13,905 bases of DNA from Ruminococcaceae bacterium UBA1405. GTDB taxonomy: Bacteria > Bacillota > Clostridia > Oscillospirales > Ruminococcaceae. Positions within the stretch are counted from its first letter, which is position 1; each line of letters opens with the position of its first letter. Shown here piece after piece: positions 6,421 through 13,317 of the stretch. Made by a program: the position numbers and the translations under genes. The notes under the pieces were generated by a model. The model saw nothing but the letters and a program-made list of their open reading frames with translations. It did not search any database and was not told the origin of the DNA. The stretch covers positions 1 to 13,905 of the forward strand of contig DBQB01000068.1 in assembly GCA_002305685.1 (NCBI GenBank). The letters run 5' to 3'.

Positions 6421-7200
6421 ATGAACAATCAAATGAAAGTGTTGATCTCAGACGATGACAAGGGGTTTACCTCCCAGCTGAGCACCGTACTGCAAAAATA
6501 CGGGTTCGAAACGGTCGTCGTTCCTAAAAACGGGACGTTGGTATTGGAGAGCATCGTAAAATATCAGCCGGCAGTGGTGCTGATGGATCACTTTATGAGC
6601 CATTTGGACGCTATCGGTGTGATGAAACAGTCTGAGCAGCTGGGACTGCAAAAGCTGCCGCTGTTCATGATCATCACCGCATACGAAAGCCCTACTTTCC
6701 GCCAGGATATCCTCAATGCCGGCGCCGCTTACTATTTTCTCAAGCCCTTTGATCTGAATATTATGGGGGAGCGGGTGGCACAGCTCGCCGGACTATCCAA
6801 CGATAATCACGGCAGCGCCAACGGCTATGGAATGTTCAGCGATACCGAACTGGAGTTGCAGATTACCGAAATCATCCATAAAATCGGCGTTCCTGCCCAT
6901 ATCAAGGGATACCATTATCTCCGGGAATCCATCATGTTGGCCGTGAAGGACAGCGAAATCATCAATTCGGTGACGAAACAACTGTATCCCACCGTTGCCA
7001 AACGGTTTAACACCACCTCTTCCCGTGTGGAGCGGGCCATACGCCATGCCATCGAGGTTGCATGGGATCGTGGGGATGTGGAGGTACTGAACTCCTACTT
7101 CGGTTATACCATCCATAACAGCAGAGGTAAGCCCACCAATTCTGAATTCATCGCCATGATCGCGGATAAACTGCGCCTTCGTTTCCGTATGACGGTATAA
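6421..7200 (+). CDS. spo0A: Sporulation master response regulator Spo0A
   Basis: A cytoplasmic phospho-activated transcription factor of 259 residues (B. subtilis Spo0A has 267) that commits the cell to sporulation. The receiver domain (about 5-122) has the acidic pocket Asp11/Asp12, phospho-acceptor Asp56 in VVLMDHFM, Thr86 and Lys108 in FLKPFD. A linker of about 20 residues leads to the Spo0A C-terminal DNA-binding domain (about 143-259). That domain is nearly canonical: KIGVPAHIKGYHYLRE, RFNTTSSRVERAIRHAIEVAW with the recognition helix near 201-214, and NSYFGYTIHNSRGKPTNSEF. The receiver is more divergent. The ATG start has GGAG 10 bases upstream. The usual upstream neighbour in many endospore formers, spoIVB, is absent here. 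It implies the organism is, or descends from, an endospore former. Confidence 0.97.
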   Translation: MNNQMKVLISDDDKGFTSQLSTVLQKYGFETVVVPKNGTLVLESIVKYQPAVVLMDHFMSHLDAIGVMKQSEQLGLQKLPLFMIITAYESPTFRQDILNAGAAYYFLKPFDLNIMGERVAQLAGLSNDNHGSANGYGMFSDTELELQITEIIHKIGVPAHIKGYHYLRESIMLAVKDSEIINSVTKQLYPTVAKRFNTTSSRVERAIRHAIEVAWDRGDVEVLNSYFGYTIHNSRGKPTNSEFIAMIADKLRLRFRMTV

Positions 7201-7254
7201 ACTTTGGCGGTATCGCTTTTGGGGTTGACATCCGACACCCTACCGTTTGATATA

Positions 7255-7290
7255 GCAGGGCCCTGGCTATTTGCCAGGGCCCTGCTTTTA
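7255..7290 (+). terminator. Intrinsic terminator of spo0A
   Basis: A perfect 13-bp stem, GCAGGGCCCTGGC (7255-7267) with GCCAGGGCCCTGC (7273-7285), has a TATTT loop followed by TTTTA. It also stands downstream of the convergent mazF gene, but on that strand it lacks a U-run. Confidence 0.9.
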
Positions 7291-7314
7291 TCGGTGAAAA
7301 GCACCGCAGCCAGG

Positions 7315-7722
7315 TTATGTAATCTGGCTGTGGGCCATTGTTCCTGCGGAAACAGAGGTGGTTTCCTCCCGATCGGCCAACCCAAAACTGACCGAAAGGG
7401 CGCGATCCACATAGTTCATGGACTGTACATCCAGTTTTCCCATCCGTTCTTTCAGCCTGCGCTTATCGATGGTGCGAATCTGTTCCAGCAGTACCACCGA
7501 ATCCCGGGAAAGGCCGCAATGCTCCGCGCTCAGGGAAATATGGGTGGGGAGACGGGATTTATCTTTTTGGCTGGTGATTGCCGCTGCAATCACCGTAGGG
7601 CTAAATTTGTTGCCCACATCGTTTTGCACAATCAACACTGGACGGATACCACCTTGCTCCGATCCAACCACCGGACTGAGATCTGCATAGTAGATCTCTC
7701 CGCGTTTTACCATCAAAACCAT
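7315..7722 (-). CDS. MazF/EndoA-type mRNA endoribonuclease toxin
   Basis: The protein has 135 residues, and residues 5-117 closely follow B. subtilis EndoA (NdoA). That enzyme is a ribosome-independent endoribonuclease that cuts mRNA at short sequences. Signature segments are VKRGEIYYADLSPVVGSEQG, RPVLIVQND, AAIT and LLEQIRTIDK. The catalytic pair equivalent to EndoA Arg25/Thr48 is Arg27 and Thr50. The C-terminus has about 18 extra residues (EETTSVSAG...). Start: GGAG lies 4 bases before the ATG at 7722; the next ATG at 7713 would give MVKRGE, closer to EndoA's start but with the site 13 bases away. The frame continues upstream to a GTG at 7836 without family similarity. No MazE/EndoAI-like antitoxin and no alr gene adjoin it. 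It converges on spo0A. Confidence 0.9.
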   Translation of the reverse strand: MVLMVKRGEIYYADLSPVVGSEQGGIRPVLIVQNDVGNKFSPTVIAAAITSQKDKSRLPTHISLSAEHCGLSRDSVVLLEQIRTIDKRRLKERMGKLDVQSMNYVDRALSVSFGLADREETTSVSAGTMAHSQIT

Positions 7723-7902
7723 CACGCTCCGTTTTGGAAAGATATTTGCCGCGGGGAACCAGTTTGTGGATTTCCGCTGCAATCCTATTTTGCCCGGAGC
7801 CCGGCAGGATAAACATGGTTCATAACCTTTCGGCACAAAAATACTGCAAAAGGATTATGATAGCCTTTCTTTCATCGACGATGGGATGCCAATTACAGAC
7901 TG

Positions 7903-8427
7903 TCAAAGAATTTGTTGTACCTGCGAAAAGGTAACGGAAATTCCCGCTTGCTCTGCCGCAAAGGCTACGGGTTCCCCGCTTTGGGTGACAGTTAGCCGAA
8001 AATCACCTGCGGTATTGGAAAGTGTATCGTCAAAGGTCCAGTTTTCACCGTCAAAGGATACCTGTACCTGTTCGGATGCCTCCACTTTATCAAACGCCTG
8101 AGAGAGTACTGTAATCAACGCACTATCCGGTAAGCTGTTTGTCATTGAGACGCTTACCTGTTGAAAAGATATGGTAACCATTCCTTGGTTACATTCCATC
8201 TCAAAACCTTCCAGGGTTTGCGGAGCAACAAAAGAAAGTGTAAGCATAGAGGGGTTGGACCTTGTCATCTGTGCCGCACCTGTCAGTTCTCCACACTGAA
8301 AAGCAATTTCCGCTGTAAAAGTTTGAAGAGGCGCCGGTGGATCCACTTTTTCTTTGCATCCGGCCAAAAGAAGAAAAATACCGACTACCATACCAATCCA
8401 CCACAAAAACTTATGATATCGTTGCAT
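7903..8427 (-). CDS. Lipoprotein of unknown function
   Basis: A 174-residue protein with signal peptide (Lys/Arg-poor start, hydrophobic 9-21) and lipobox LLAGC, lipid-anchored at Cys24, so it is exported and tethered to the membrane. The mature part has alternating beta-strand-like segments (FTAEIAFQCGELTGAAQM, MLTLSFVAP, MVTISFQQVSVSM, FRLTVTQSG). These recall small LolA-like beta-sheet lipoproteins of Clostridia, but I do not recognise the family with confidence. AGGAG lies 7 bases before the ATG, a good ribosome binding site. It is divergent from the Fe-S genes and 180 bases upstream of mazF on the same strand, so shared transcription with mazF is possible. Confidence 0.85.
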   Translation of the reverse strand: MQRYHKFLWWIGMVVGIFLLLAGCKEKVDPPAPLQTFTAEIAFQCGELTGAAQMTRSNPSMLTLSFVAPQTLEGFEMECNQGMVTISFQQVSVSMTNSLPDSALITVLSQAFDKVEASEQVQVSFDGENWTFDDTLSNTAGDFRLTVTQSGEPVAFAAEQAGISVTFSQVQQIL

Positions 8428-8533
8428 TTACGCGCTCCTCTCTTTTGTTTGCCAACAGCAACTGTCATCTCTTTATCATACGCAAAAGCCCTGCAAAGAT
8501 TGCATGGCATTAAAAGAATCCGTCACCGTTTAG

Positions 8534-8549
8534 AAGGTAAATATACCTT
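8534..8549. promoter_or_regulatory. Palindrome upstream of the sms promoter, operator candidate
   Basis: AAGGTA-AATA-TACCTT, perfect 6-bp arms, ends 11 bases before the -35 of the Fe-S operon promoter and lies between the two divergent genes. The position suits a regulator such as an Rrf2-type Fe-S sensor, but no such regulator gene is in the window. Confidence 0.4.
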
Positions 8550-8560
8550 TTGTTTGCCGC

Positions 8561-8589
8561 TTGTGCTTTTTTTCTTTGCGTGGTATAGT
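8561..8589 (+). promoter_or_regulatory. Sigma-A-type promoter of the sufC-sufB (SMS) operon
   Basis: TTGTGC (8561-8566), a 17-base spacer rich in T, and TATAGT (8584-8589). Start expected near 8596, about 50 bases before the sufC ATG. Confidence 0.65.
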
Positions 8590-8645
8590 ATGAAAGCAGG
8601 GAAAAATGTCAACAATCGCCATATAGATTTGATTTGGAGGAACTT

Positions 8646-9389
8646 ATGCTGGAACTTCGTAACGTCGGGTTTGAAACCGACGACAATAAAGAAATTCTCC
8701 ATGGGATCAATTTATCGGTGACGGAACGCTTTGTCGCCATAACCGGCCCCAATGGAGGCGGAAAATCGACTCTGGCCAAGGTGATCGCCGGAATTTATCA
8801 GCCAACCAGTGGACAGATCCTGCTTGACGGGGTGGACATCACCCATATGAGCATTACCGACCGGGCCAAGCTGGGTATCAGCTACGCTTTCCAACAGCCA
8901 GTACGGTTCAAAGGCCTAAAGGTCAAGGATCTTCTGAGTTTGGCAGCGGGGAAAAATACTTCGGTCAACGAAGCCTGCGCTTTTCTCAGTGAGGTGGGCC
9001 TGTGTGCCAGAGACTATGTAGACCGGGAGATCAACGCCAGTTTATCTGGTGGTGAGTTAAAACGGATCGAAATTGCCATGGTGCTGGCAAGAGGAACCAA
9101 GCTTTCCATCTTTGACGAGCCGGAAGCCGGTATCGATCTGTGGAGTTTCCACAATTTAATCCGGGTATTTGAAAAAATGTACGAGCAAACCAAAGGCAGC
9201 ATCCTGATTATCAGCCATCAGGAACGGATTTTGAATATTGCCGACACCATTGTGGTGGTCAAAGGCGGAAGCATTGAAAAGATCGGTCCTCGCAAAGAAA
9301 TCCTGCCGGCGCTGTTGGGCAGTGCCGATGCCGGCGGTCCGGCTTGCAGCGTATTGACCGAAAAGGTAGAGGGGGTACTGGGTGCATGA
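8646..9389 (+). CDS. sufC: Fe-S cluster assembly ATPase SufC (SmsC type)
   Basis: A 247-residue ABC-type ATPase that energises Fe-S cluster assembly on its SufB-like partner; it is soluble and not a transporter. Walker A GPNGGGKST is at 34-42, the Q-loop region YAFQQPVRF at 80-88, the ABC signature LSGGELKR at 133-140, Walker B LSIFDEPE at 153-160 and the H-loop His191. The AFQQP and LSGGELKR forms and the length are typical of SufC. The start at 8646 uses GGAGG 5 bases upstream; an in-frame TTG at 8634 lies before that site and is rejected. The gene overlaps the next by 4 bases (ATGA), so translation is coupled. The two-gene layout points to the minimal SMS system. Confidence 0.93.
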   Translation: MLELRNVGFETDDNKEILHGINLSVTERFVAITGPNGGGKSTLAKVIAGIYQPTSGQILLDGVDITHMSITDRAKLGISYAFQQPVRFKGLKVKDLLSLAAGKNTSVNEACAFLSEVGLCARDYVDREINASLSGGELKRIEIAMVLARGTKLSIFDEPEAGIDLWSFHNLIRVFEKMYEQTKGSILIISHQERILNIADTIVVVKGGSIEKIGPRKEILPALLGSADAGGPACSVLTEKVEGVLGA

Positions 9390-10303
9390 ACACCATCGAA
9401 CAAAATCTGCTCAAAGAGGTAGCGGATCTGGATTCCCTGCCGATCGGCGCATACAATCTGCGCTCCAACGGTCAGTTGGAAGCAAGAAACACCACCGCCA
9501 ACATCGATATCGTCACCAAAACGGACAAGCCCGGCATCGATATCTATATCAAACCCGGAACCCAAAACGAAAGCGTTCATATCCCGGTCATCCTCAGCAA
9601 AGCAGGGCTTAAAGATCTGGTATACAACGATTTTCACATCGGTGAGAATGCAGATGTGACCATCATCGCCGGTTGCGGCATCCATAACTGCGGCGGTGGT
9701 GACGCTCAGCACGACGGTATCCATACCTTTTATCTGGGCAAAAACGCCAAGCTGCGGTATGTGGAAAAGCATTACGGAGAAGGAGACGGCCGGGGCAAAC
9801 AGCTGATGAACCCCACCACTGTGGTACATCTGGACGAAGGCGCTTACATGGAGATGGAAACCACCCAGATTGCAGGCATTGACGATACCTTCCGCAAAAC
9901 CACCGGCGACCTTGCCGCCGGCGCCACTCTGATCGTCAGAGAAAAAATCATGACCACCGGCGAGCAGCACGCCGTCACCGATTTTGATGTGGATCTCAAC
10001 GGGGAAGGCTGTTCGGCCAATGTGATCTCCCGAAGCGTCGCCAAGGATGTAAGCCGTCAGGAATTTATCAGCCGCATCAACGGCAACGCACCCTGTGCCG
10101 GACATACCGAGTGCGACGCCATCATTATGGACCACGCGCAGGTACTTGCCAGCCCACAGCTGACCGCCAACCATGTAGATGCCAGCCTGATTCATGAGGC
10201 TGCCATCGGCAAGATTGCCGGGGAACAGCTGATCAAACTGATGACGCTGGGGCTCACCGAAAAGGAAGCGGAGGACCAGATTGTGAGCGGATTCCTCAAG
10301 TAA
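9386..10303 (+). CDS. SufB/SufD-family Fe-S scaffold protein (SmsB-like, short form)
   Basis: With 305 residues it is much shorter than classical SufB (~465-495) and is only the beta-helix core plus C-terminal region. This protein family binds SufC and forms the scaffold for Fe-S assembly. Motifs seen are GCGIHNCGGGDAQHDGIHTF (about 96-115, with Cys97 and Cys102), CAGHTECDAIIMD (Cys237, Cys243) and the SufBD-typical ASLIHEAAIGKI near 266-277. Cys209 is also available. Its length and pairing with sufC alone, without sufS, sufU or sufD, match the SUF-like minimal system (SMS) described in archaea and anaerobic bacteria. The start ATG at 9386 overlaps the sufC stop, with GAGGGGGTA inside sufC as ribosome binding site. 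The frame opens further upstream but inside sufC. Confidence 0.9.
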   Translation: MNTIEQNLLKEVADLDSLPIGAYNLRSNGQLEARNTTANIDIVTKTDKPGIDIYIKPGTQNESVHIPVILSKAGLKDLVYNDFHIGENADVTIIAGCGIHNCGGGDAQHDGIHTFYLGKNAKLRYVEKHYGEGDGRGKQLMNPTTVVHLDEGAYMEMETTQIAGIDDTFRKTTGDLAAGATLIVREKIMTTGEQHAVTDFDVDLNGEGCSANVISRSVAKDVSRQEFISRINGNAPCAGHTECDAIIMDHAQVLASPQLTANHVDASLIHEAAIGKIAGEQLIKLMTLGLTEKEAEDQIVSGFLK

Positions 10304-10335
10304 TCCCCTCCTATGGCTCTCTTCGGGATTTCAAA

Positions 10336-10351
10336 AAACTGTTCACAGTTT
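10336..10351 (+). repeat. Small perfect hairpin AAACTG-TTCA-CAGTTT
   Basis: It lies just before the terminator of the Fe-S operon, has no U-run, and has no function I can assign. Confidence 0.3.
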
Positions 10352-10358
10352 GATCACA

Positions 10359-10387
10359 AACCTTGTGTTGACGCAACAGGTTTTTTT
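10359..10387 (+). terminator. Intrinsic terminator of the sufC-sufB operon
   Basis: TGTTG (10366-10370) pairs with CAACA (10374-10378) around an ACG loop, and AACC (10359-10362) pairs with GGTT (10379-10382), with a 3-base bulge. A run of seven T begins at 10381. Confidence 0.75.
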
Positions 10388-10397
10388 ATGATATCCT
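10363..10397 (+). promoter_or_regulatory. Promoter of the Mn riboswitch-ATPase unit
   Basis: Two overlapping readings: TTGACG (10368-10373) with TATCCT (10392-10397) at 18 bases, or TTGTGT (10363-10368) with TATGAT (10387-10392) at 18 bases. Either starts transcription just before the aptamer. The promoter is embedded in the preceding terminator hairpin. Confidence 0.5.
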
Positions 10398-10404
10398 TGA
10401 ATTT

Positions 10405-10498
10405 GCATAAGGGAGTAATCGGCGCTTCAGCGCAGCGAAATCAACAATCCTAGAACCTACGGTTCTTGGTTTCGTTTGAAATGATGAGACTTATCTGC
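10405..10498 (+). ncRNA. yybP-ykoY manganese riboswitch aptamer
   Basis: P1 is ATAAG (10407-10411) with CTTAT (10490-10494). The conserved junction strand GGAGTA follows P1 and faces GAGA (10486-10489). P2 closes with ATC/GAT. Inside are the GCGC-TTCA-GCGC hairpin (about 10422-10433) and a second arm with CGAAA/TTTCG and AGAACC/GGTTCT around a TAC loop. The AAG-GGAGTA...GATGAGACTT arrangement is the hallmark of the yybP-ykoY class, which senses Mn2+ and often precedes manganese exporters and P-type ATPases. The gene downstream is exactly such an ATPase. Confidence 0.87.
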
Positions 10499-10525
10499 AC
10501 GAGCGGATAAGTCTTTTTCTTTTTT
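10488..10525 (+). terminator. Riboswitch-controlled intrinsic terminator
   Basis: GACTTATCTGC (10488-10498) pairs with GCGGATAAGTC (10503-10513) over an ACGA loop: 11 pairs including one G-U, then TTTTTCTTTTTT. Its 5' arm contains CTTAT, the 3' strand of aptamer P1, so terminator and ligand-bound aptamer exclude each other. That predicts an ON switch: Mn2+ stabilises P1 and allows read-through. Confidence 0.92.
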
Positions 10526-10646
10526 AGGAGGTATGCTACGCCCCAAAAAGGAAAATGCTGCTACTGTACCGGTAAGTTGTTGATCCCGTGCGGCAGTATC
10601 GAACCGTCGACTCTTACCAACCATAGCTGAAAGGACAGGGAGTTTT
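10526..10646 (+). other. Leader between riboswitch terminator and ATPase start
   Basis: 121 bases. It begins with a consensus AGGAGG (10527-10532) placed only one base before an ATG, which is too close to use. A possible long-range stem pairs GGTAAG (10571-10576) with CTTACC (10613-10618). The functional ribosome binding site is probably GGGAG just before the ATPase ATG. No tRNA or convincing leader peptide is seen. Confidence 0.5.
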
Positions 10647-13283
10647 ATGAAAGAGTATCTATCCAGTGCCCAGCAGGTACTGGAACAACAAGGCGTCACT
10701 CCGCAAGGGCTAAGCGGAGCCGAAGCGCAAAAGCGCTTGGAAAAATTCGGGAAAAACAAGCTGGCAGAGGGAAAAAAAGTAACCCTATTGCAGCGGTTTT
10801 TGAAAGAGCTGGCAGATCCCATGATCATCATCCTCATTGCTGCCGCTGCCATTTCCGGCATTACTGCAGCATATTCCGGCGAATCCTTTGCGGATGTCAT
10901 CATTATCCTGATAGTGGTGCTTATCAACGCTGTGTTGGGGGTTGTGCAGGAAAGCAAAGCTGAGAAAGCCATCGCGGCACTCCAGGAGATTGCCGCCTCC
11001 ACCTCCAAGGTGCTGCGGGACGGCCATCAGATCACCATGCGCAGCGAGGATCTGGTTCCCGGAGACGTGATTGTTCTGGAAGCCGGCGACGCCGTCCCGG
11101 CCGACGCCCGTATCCTGGAAAGCGCCAGCATGAAAATCGAAGAATCCGCCCTAACTGGAGAGTCGGTCCCAGTGAGCAAAATCTGTGGACTGCTCCAGCT
11201 GGGACAGGAAAAGGATATTCCGCTGGGGGATCGTAAAAATATGGTATATATGGGCAGTACCGTGGTATACGGCCGTGGAAGCGCGGTGGTAACCAGCACC
11301 GGTATGCAGACCGAGATGGGTAAAATTGCCGACGCGCTCTCCAACGCCTCCGACAACGAAACGCCACTACAGCTCAAGCTCAACCAACTGAGCAAAATTC
11401 TCAGCGTTCTGGTGCTGGCAATCTGCGTAGTCATCTTTGCCATCGATATCTTCCGGGCTTACCCCAACGTCACCGCCGAGGGGATGCTGGATACCTTTAT
11501 GGTCGCGGTGAGCCTGGCGGTAGCGGCCATCCCGGAAGGGTTGGCGGCTGTGGTTACCATCGTGCTCTCCATCGGTGTTACCAATATGTCCAAACGAAAC
11601 GCGGTGATCCGCCGCCTGACCGCTGTGGAAACTTTGGGCTGCGCCCAGGTCATCTGTTCCGATAAAACCGGAACCCTGACCCAAAACAAGATGACGGTTG
11701 TGGAGCACAGCGGCGACGACGAACCGCTGCTGGCCACCGCAATGGCTCTTTGCAGCGATGCCCAACTAGACGAGAACATGACAGCGGTGGGAGAACCCAC
11801 CGAGTGCGCCCTGGTCAACTATGCCTATACCCTCAACCTGCCCAAAAACAAACTCAAGGAAGAATATCCCCGCATCGGCGAGGCGCCTTTTGACTCGGGC
11901 CGCAAGATGATGTCCACCGTACATCGCACCGCGGACGGAAAGATCATCCAGTTTACCAAAGGCGCCCCGGATGTGGTGCTCAGCTACTGCCGCACCGCCT
12001 GGGTCCACGGCGAGGTTGTCCCCATGACCGATGCGCTGCGGGAAAAGATCATGGCAGAAAACAAAGCGATGGCAGATCGGGCACTGCGGGTACTCTGCGC
12101 TGCCCAGCGCCTATGGGATAGCCCTCCCCAGAGCAACGAAGCCGCATTTTTGGAACAGGATCTGTGCTATATCGGTCTTACCGGCATGATCGACCCGGTG
12201 CGCCCGGAAGTAAAGGATGCCATCAAAGAGTGCCGTGAGGCGGGAATCCGTCCCATCATGATCACCGGCGACCACAAGGATACCGCTGCCGCCATCGCCA
12301 TGGAGCTGGGCATCATCACCAGCCCCGATCAGGCCATCACCGGTTCTCAGCTCAACGAGCTCAGCGATGAACAGCTGGAACAGCAGATTGAACAGTATTC
12401 TGTCTATGCCCGCGTACAGCCGGAACACAAGGTACGTATTGTCAATGCCTGGCGGAAAAAGGGCAAAATCACTGCCATGACCGGAGACGGCGTCAACGAC
12501 GCCCCCTCCATCAAAAGCGCCGACATCGGCGTAGGCATGGGTATCACCGGCACCGACGTCACCAAAAACGTAGCGGATATGGTATTGGCGGATGATAACT
12601 TTGCCACCATCGTCTCCGCCGTGGGAGAAGGCCGGCGCATCTATGATAATATCCGCAAATCCATCCAGTTCCTGCTGGCCTCCAACCTGTCGGAGGTGCT
12701 GGCAATCTTCTTTGCCACACTGATGGGCTTTACCATCCTCAAACCGGTTCACCTGCTGTGGATCAATCTGATCACCGACTGTTTCCCTGCTCTGGCGCTG
12801 GGAATGGAACAGGGAGAAAAGGATATCATGCGCCGCGCTCCCCGCAATCCTAAGGACGGTATCTTTGCCGGCGGAATGGGTGTGGATGTAGCGTTCCAGG
12901 GAATTGTGGTAACCATCATCACCCTGGCCGCCTATTTCATCGGCCATTTCATAGAATCCGGCCGCTGGGAAATGGTCAACAGCCCCGACGGCATGACCAT
13001 GGCTTTCCTCACCCTCTCGATGACCGAAATTTTCCACTCCTTCAATATGCGCTCCCGCCGCAACTCTATTTTCCGTATGCCCCATCAAAACAAATATCTC
13101 TGGGGTGCGATGGGTGTCTCTCTGATCTGCACCACCGCTGTAATCTATATTCCCTTCCTCTCCTCCGCCTTTGGCTTTGAGGTGATTTCACTGACCGAAT
13201 ATCTGGTTGCCATGGGCCTTGCAGTGCTGATCATCCCCATTGTGGAACTGGTAAAGCTGGTACAGCGCGCCAGAGCCAAATAA
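10647..13283 (+). CDS. P-type ATPase, Ca2+/Mn2+ type (P2), predicted manganese exporter
   Basis: An 878-residue membrane pump that couples ATP hydrolysis to cation export. It has an N-terminal cation-ATPase domain (LSGAEAQKRLEKFGKNKL) and two TM helices within about 50-105. The actuator domain has TGES at 170-173. TM4 has the ion-site motif IPEGL (Pro296, Glu297). Phosphorylation Asp339 lies in DKTGTLTQ. A nucleotide-binding domain follows, with the hinge TGDGVND at 612-618, TM6 NLITD (Asn707, Asp711), and C-terminal TM helices to the end, ten in all. The conserved TM4 Glu and TM6 Asn/Asp place it with SERCA/PMR1-like pumps, not heavy-metal ATPases. Those pumps carry Ca2+ or Mn2+; the Mn2+ riboswitch upstream argues for Mn2+ efflux. 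The ATG at 10647 has GGGAG 4 bases before it. The kinase gene 34 bases downstream is probably co-transcribed. Confidence 0.93.
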   Translation: MKEYLSSAQQVLEQQGVTPQGLSGAEAQKRLEKFGKNKLAEGKKVTLLQRFLKELADPMIIILIAAAAISGITAAYSGESFADVIIILIVVLINAVLGVVQESKAEKAIAALQEIAASTSKVLRDGHQITMRSEDLVPGDVIVLEAGDAVPADARILESASMKIEESALTGESVPVSKICGLLQLGQEKDIPLGDRKNMVYMGSTVVYGRGSAVVTSTGMQTEMGKIADALSNASDNETPLQLKLNQLSKILSVLVLAICVVIFAIDIFRAYPNVTAEGMLDTFMVAVSLAVAAIPEGLAAVVTIVLSIGVTNMSKRNAVIRRLTAVETLGCAQVICSDKTGTLTQNKMTVVEHSGDDEPLLATAMALCSDAQLDENMTAVGEPTECALVNYAYTLNLPKNKLKEEYPRIGEAPFDSGRKMMSTVHRTADGKIIQFTKGAPDVVLSYCRTAWVHGEVVPMTDALREKIMAENKAMADRALRVLCAAQRLWDSPPQSNEAAFLEQDLCYIGLTGMIDPVRPEVKDAIKECREAGIRPIMITGDHKDTAAAIAMELGIITSPDQAITGSQLNELSDEQLEQQIEQYSVYARVQPEHKVRIVNAWRKKGKITAMTGDGVNDAPSIKSADIGVGMGITGTDVTKNVADMVLADDNFATIVSAVGEGRRIYDNIRKSIQFLLASNLSEVLAIFFATLMGFTILKPVHLLWINLITDCFPALALGMEQGEKDIMRRAPRNPKDGIFAGGMGVDVAFQGIVVTIITLAAYFIGHFIESGRWEMVNSPDGMTMAFLTLSMTEIFHSFNMRSRRNSIFRMPHQNKYLWGAMGVSLICTTAVIYIPFLSSAFGFEVISLTEYLVAMGLAVLIIPIVELVKLVQRARAK

Positions 13284-13317
13284 TTTCTTTTTGTGGGCAG
13301 AAAGGTTGTGAAATCCC

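Noticed and set aside
7225..7256. TTGACA followed by TATAGC, looking like a promoter after spo0A
   Set aside because: The spacer is 20 bases, the -10 falls inside the spo0A terminator stem, and no plus-strand gene follows.
7601..7816. 71-codon minus-strand frame before and inside mazF as an antitoxin gene
   Set aside because: It overlaps mazF by about 120 bases, ends in low-quality coding sequence and does not resemble MazE or EndoAI; kept only as a hypothesis in the toxin finding.
10533..10583. 16-codon leader-peptide frame starting MLRPKKEN after the riboswitch terminator
   Set aside because: AGGAGG is only one base before the ATG, too close for initiation, and the peptide has no attenuator-like codon run.
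10590..10620. tRNA-like T-loop motif GGTTCGAT on the minus strand
   Set aside because: No acceptor stem, anticodon arm or CCA-end geometry can be built around it.
12111..13088. 325-codon minus-strand frame opposite the P-type ATPase
   Set aside because: It is an antisense shadow of a well-conserved gene, His/Gly-rich and without family motifs.
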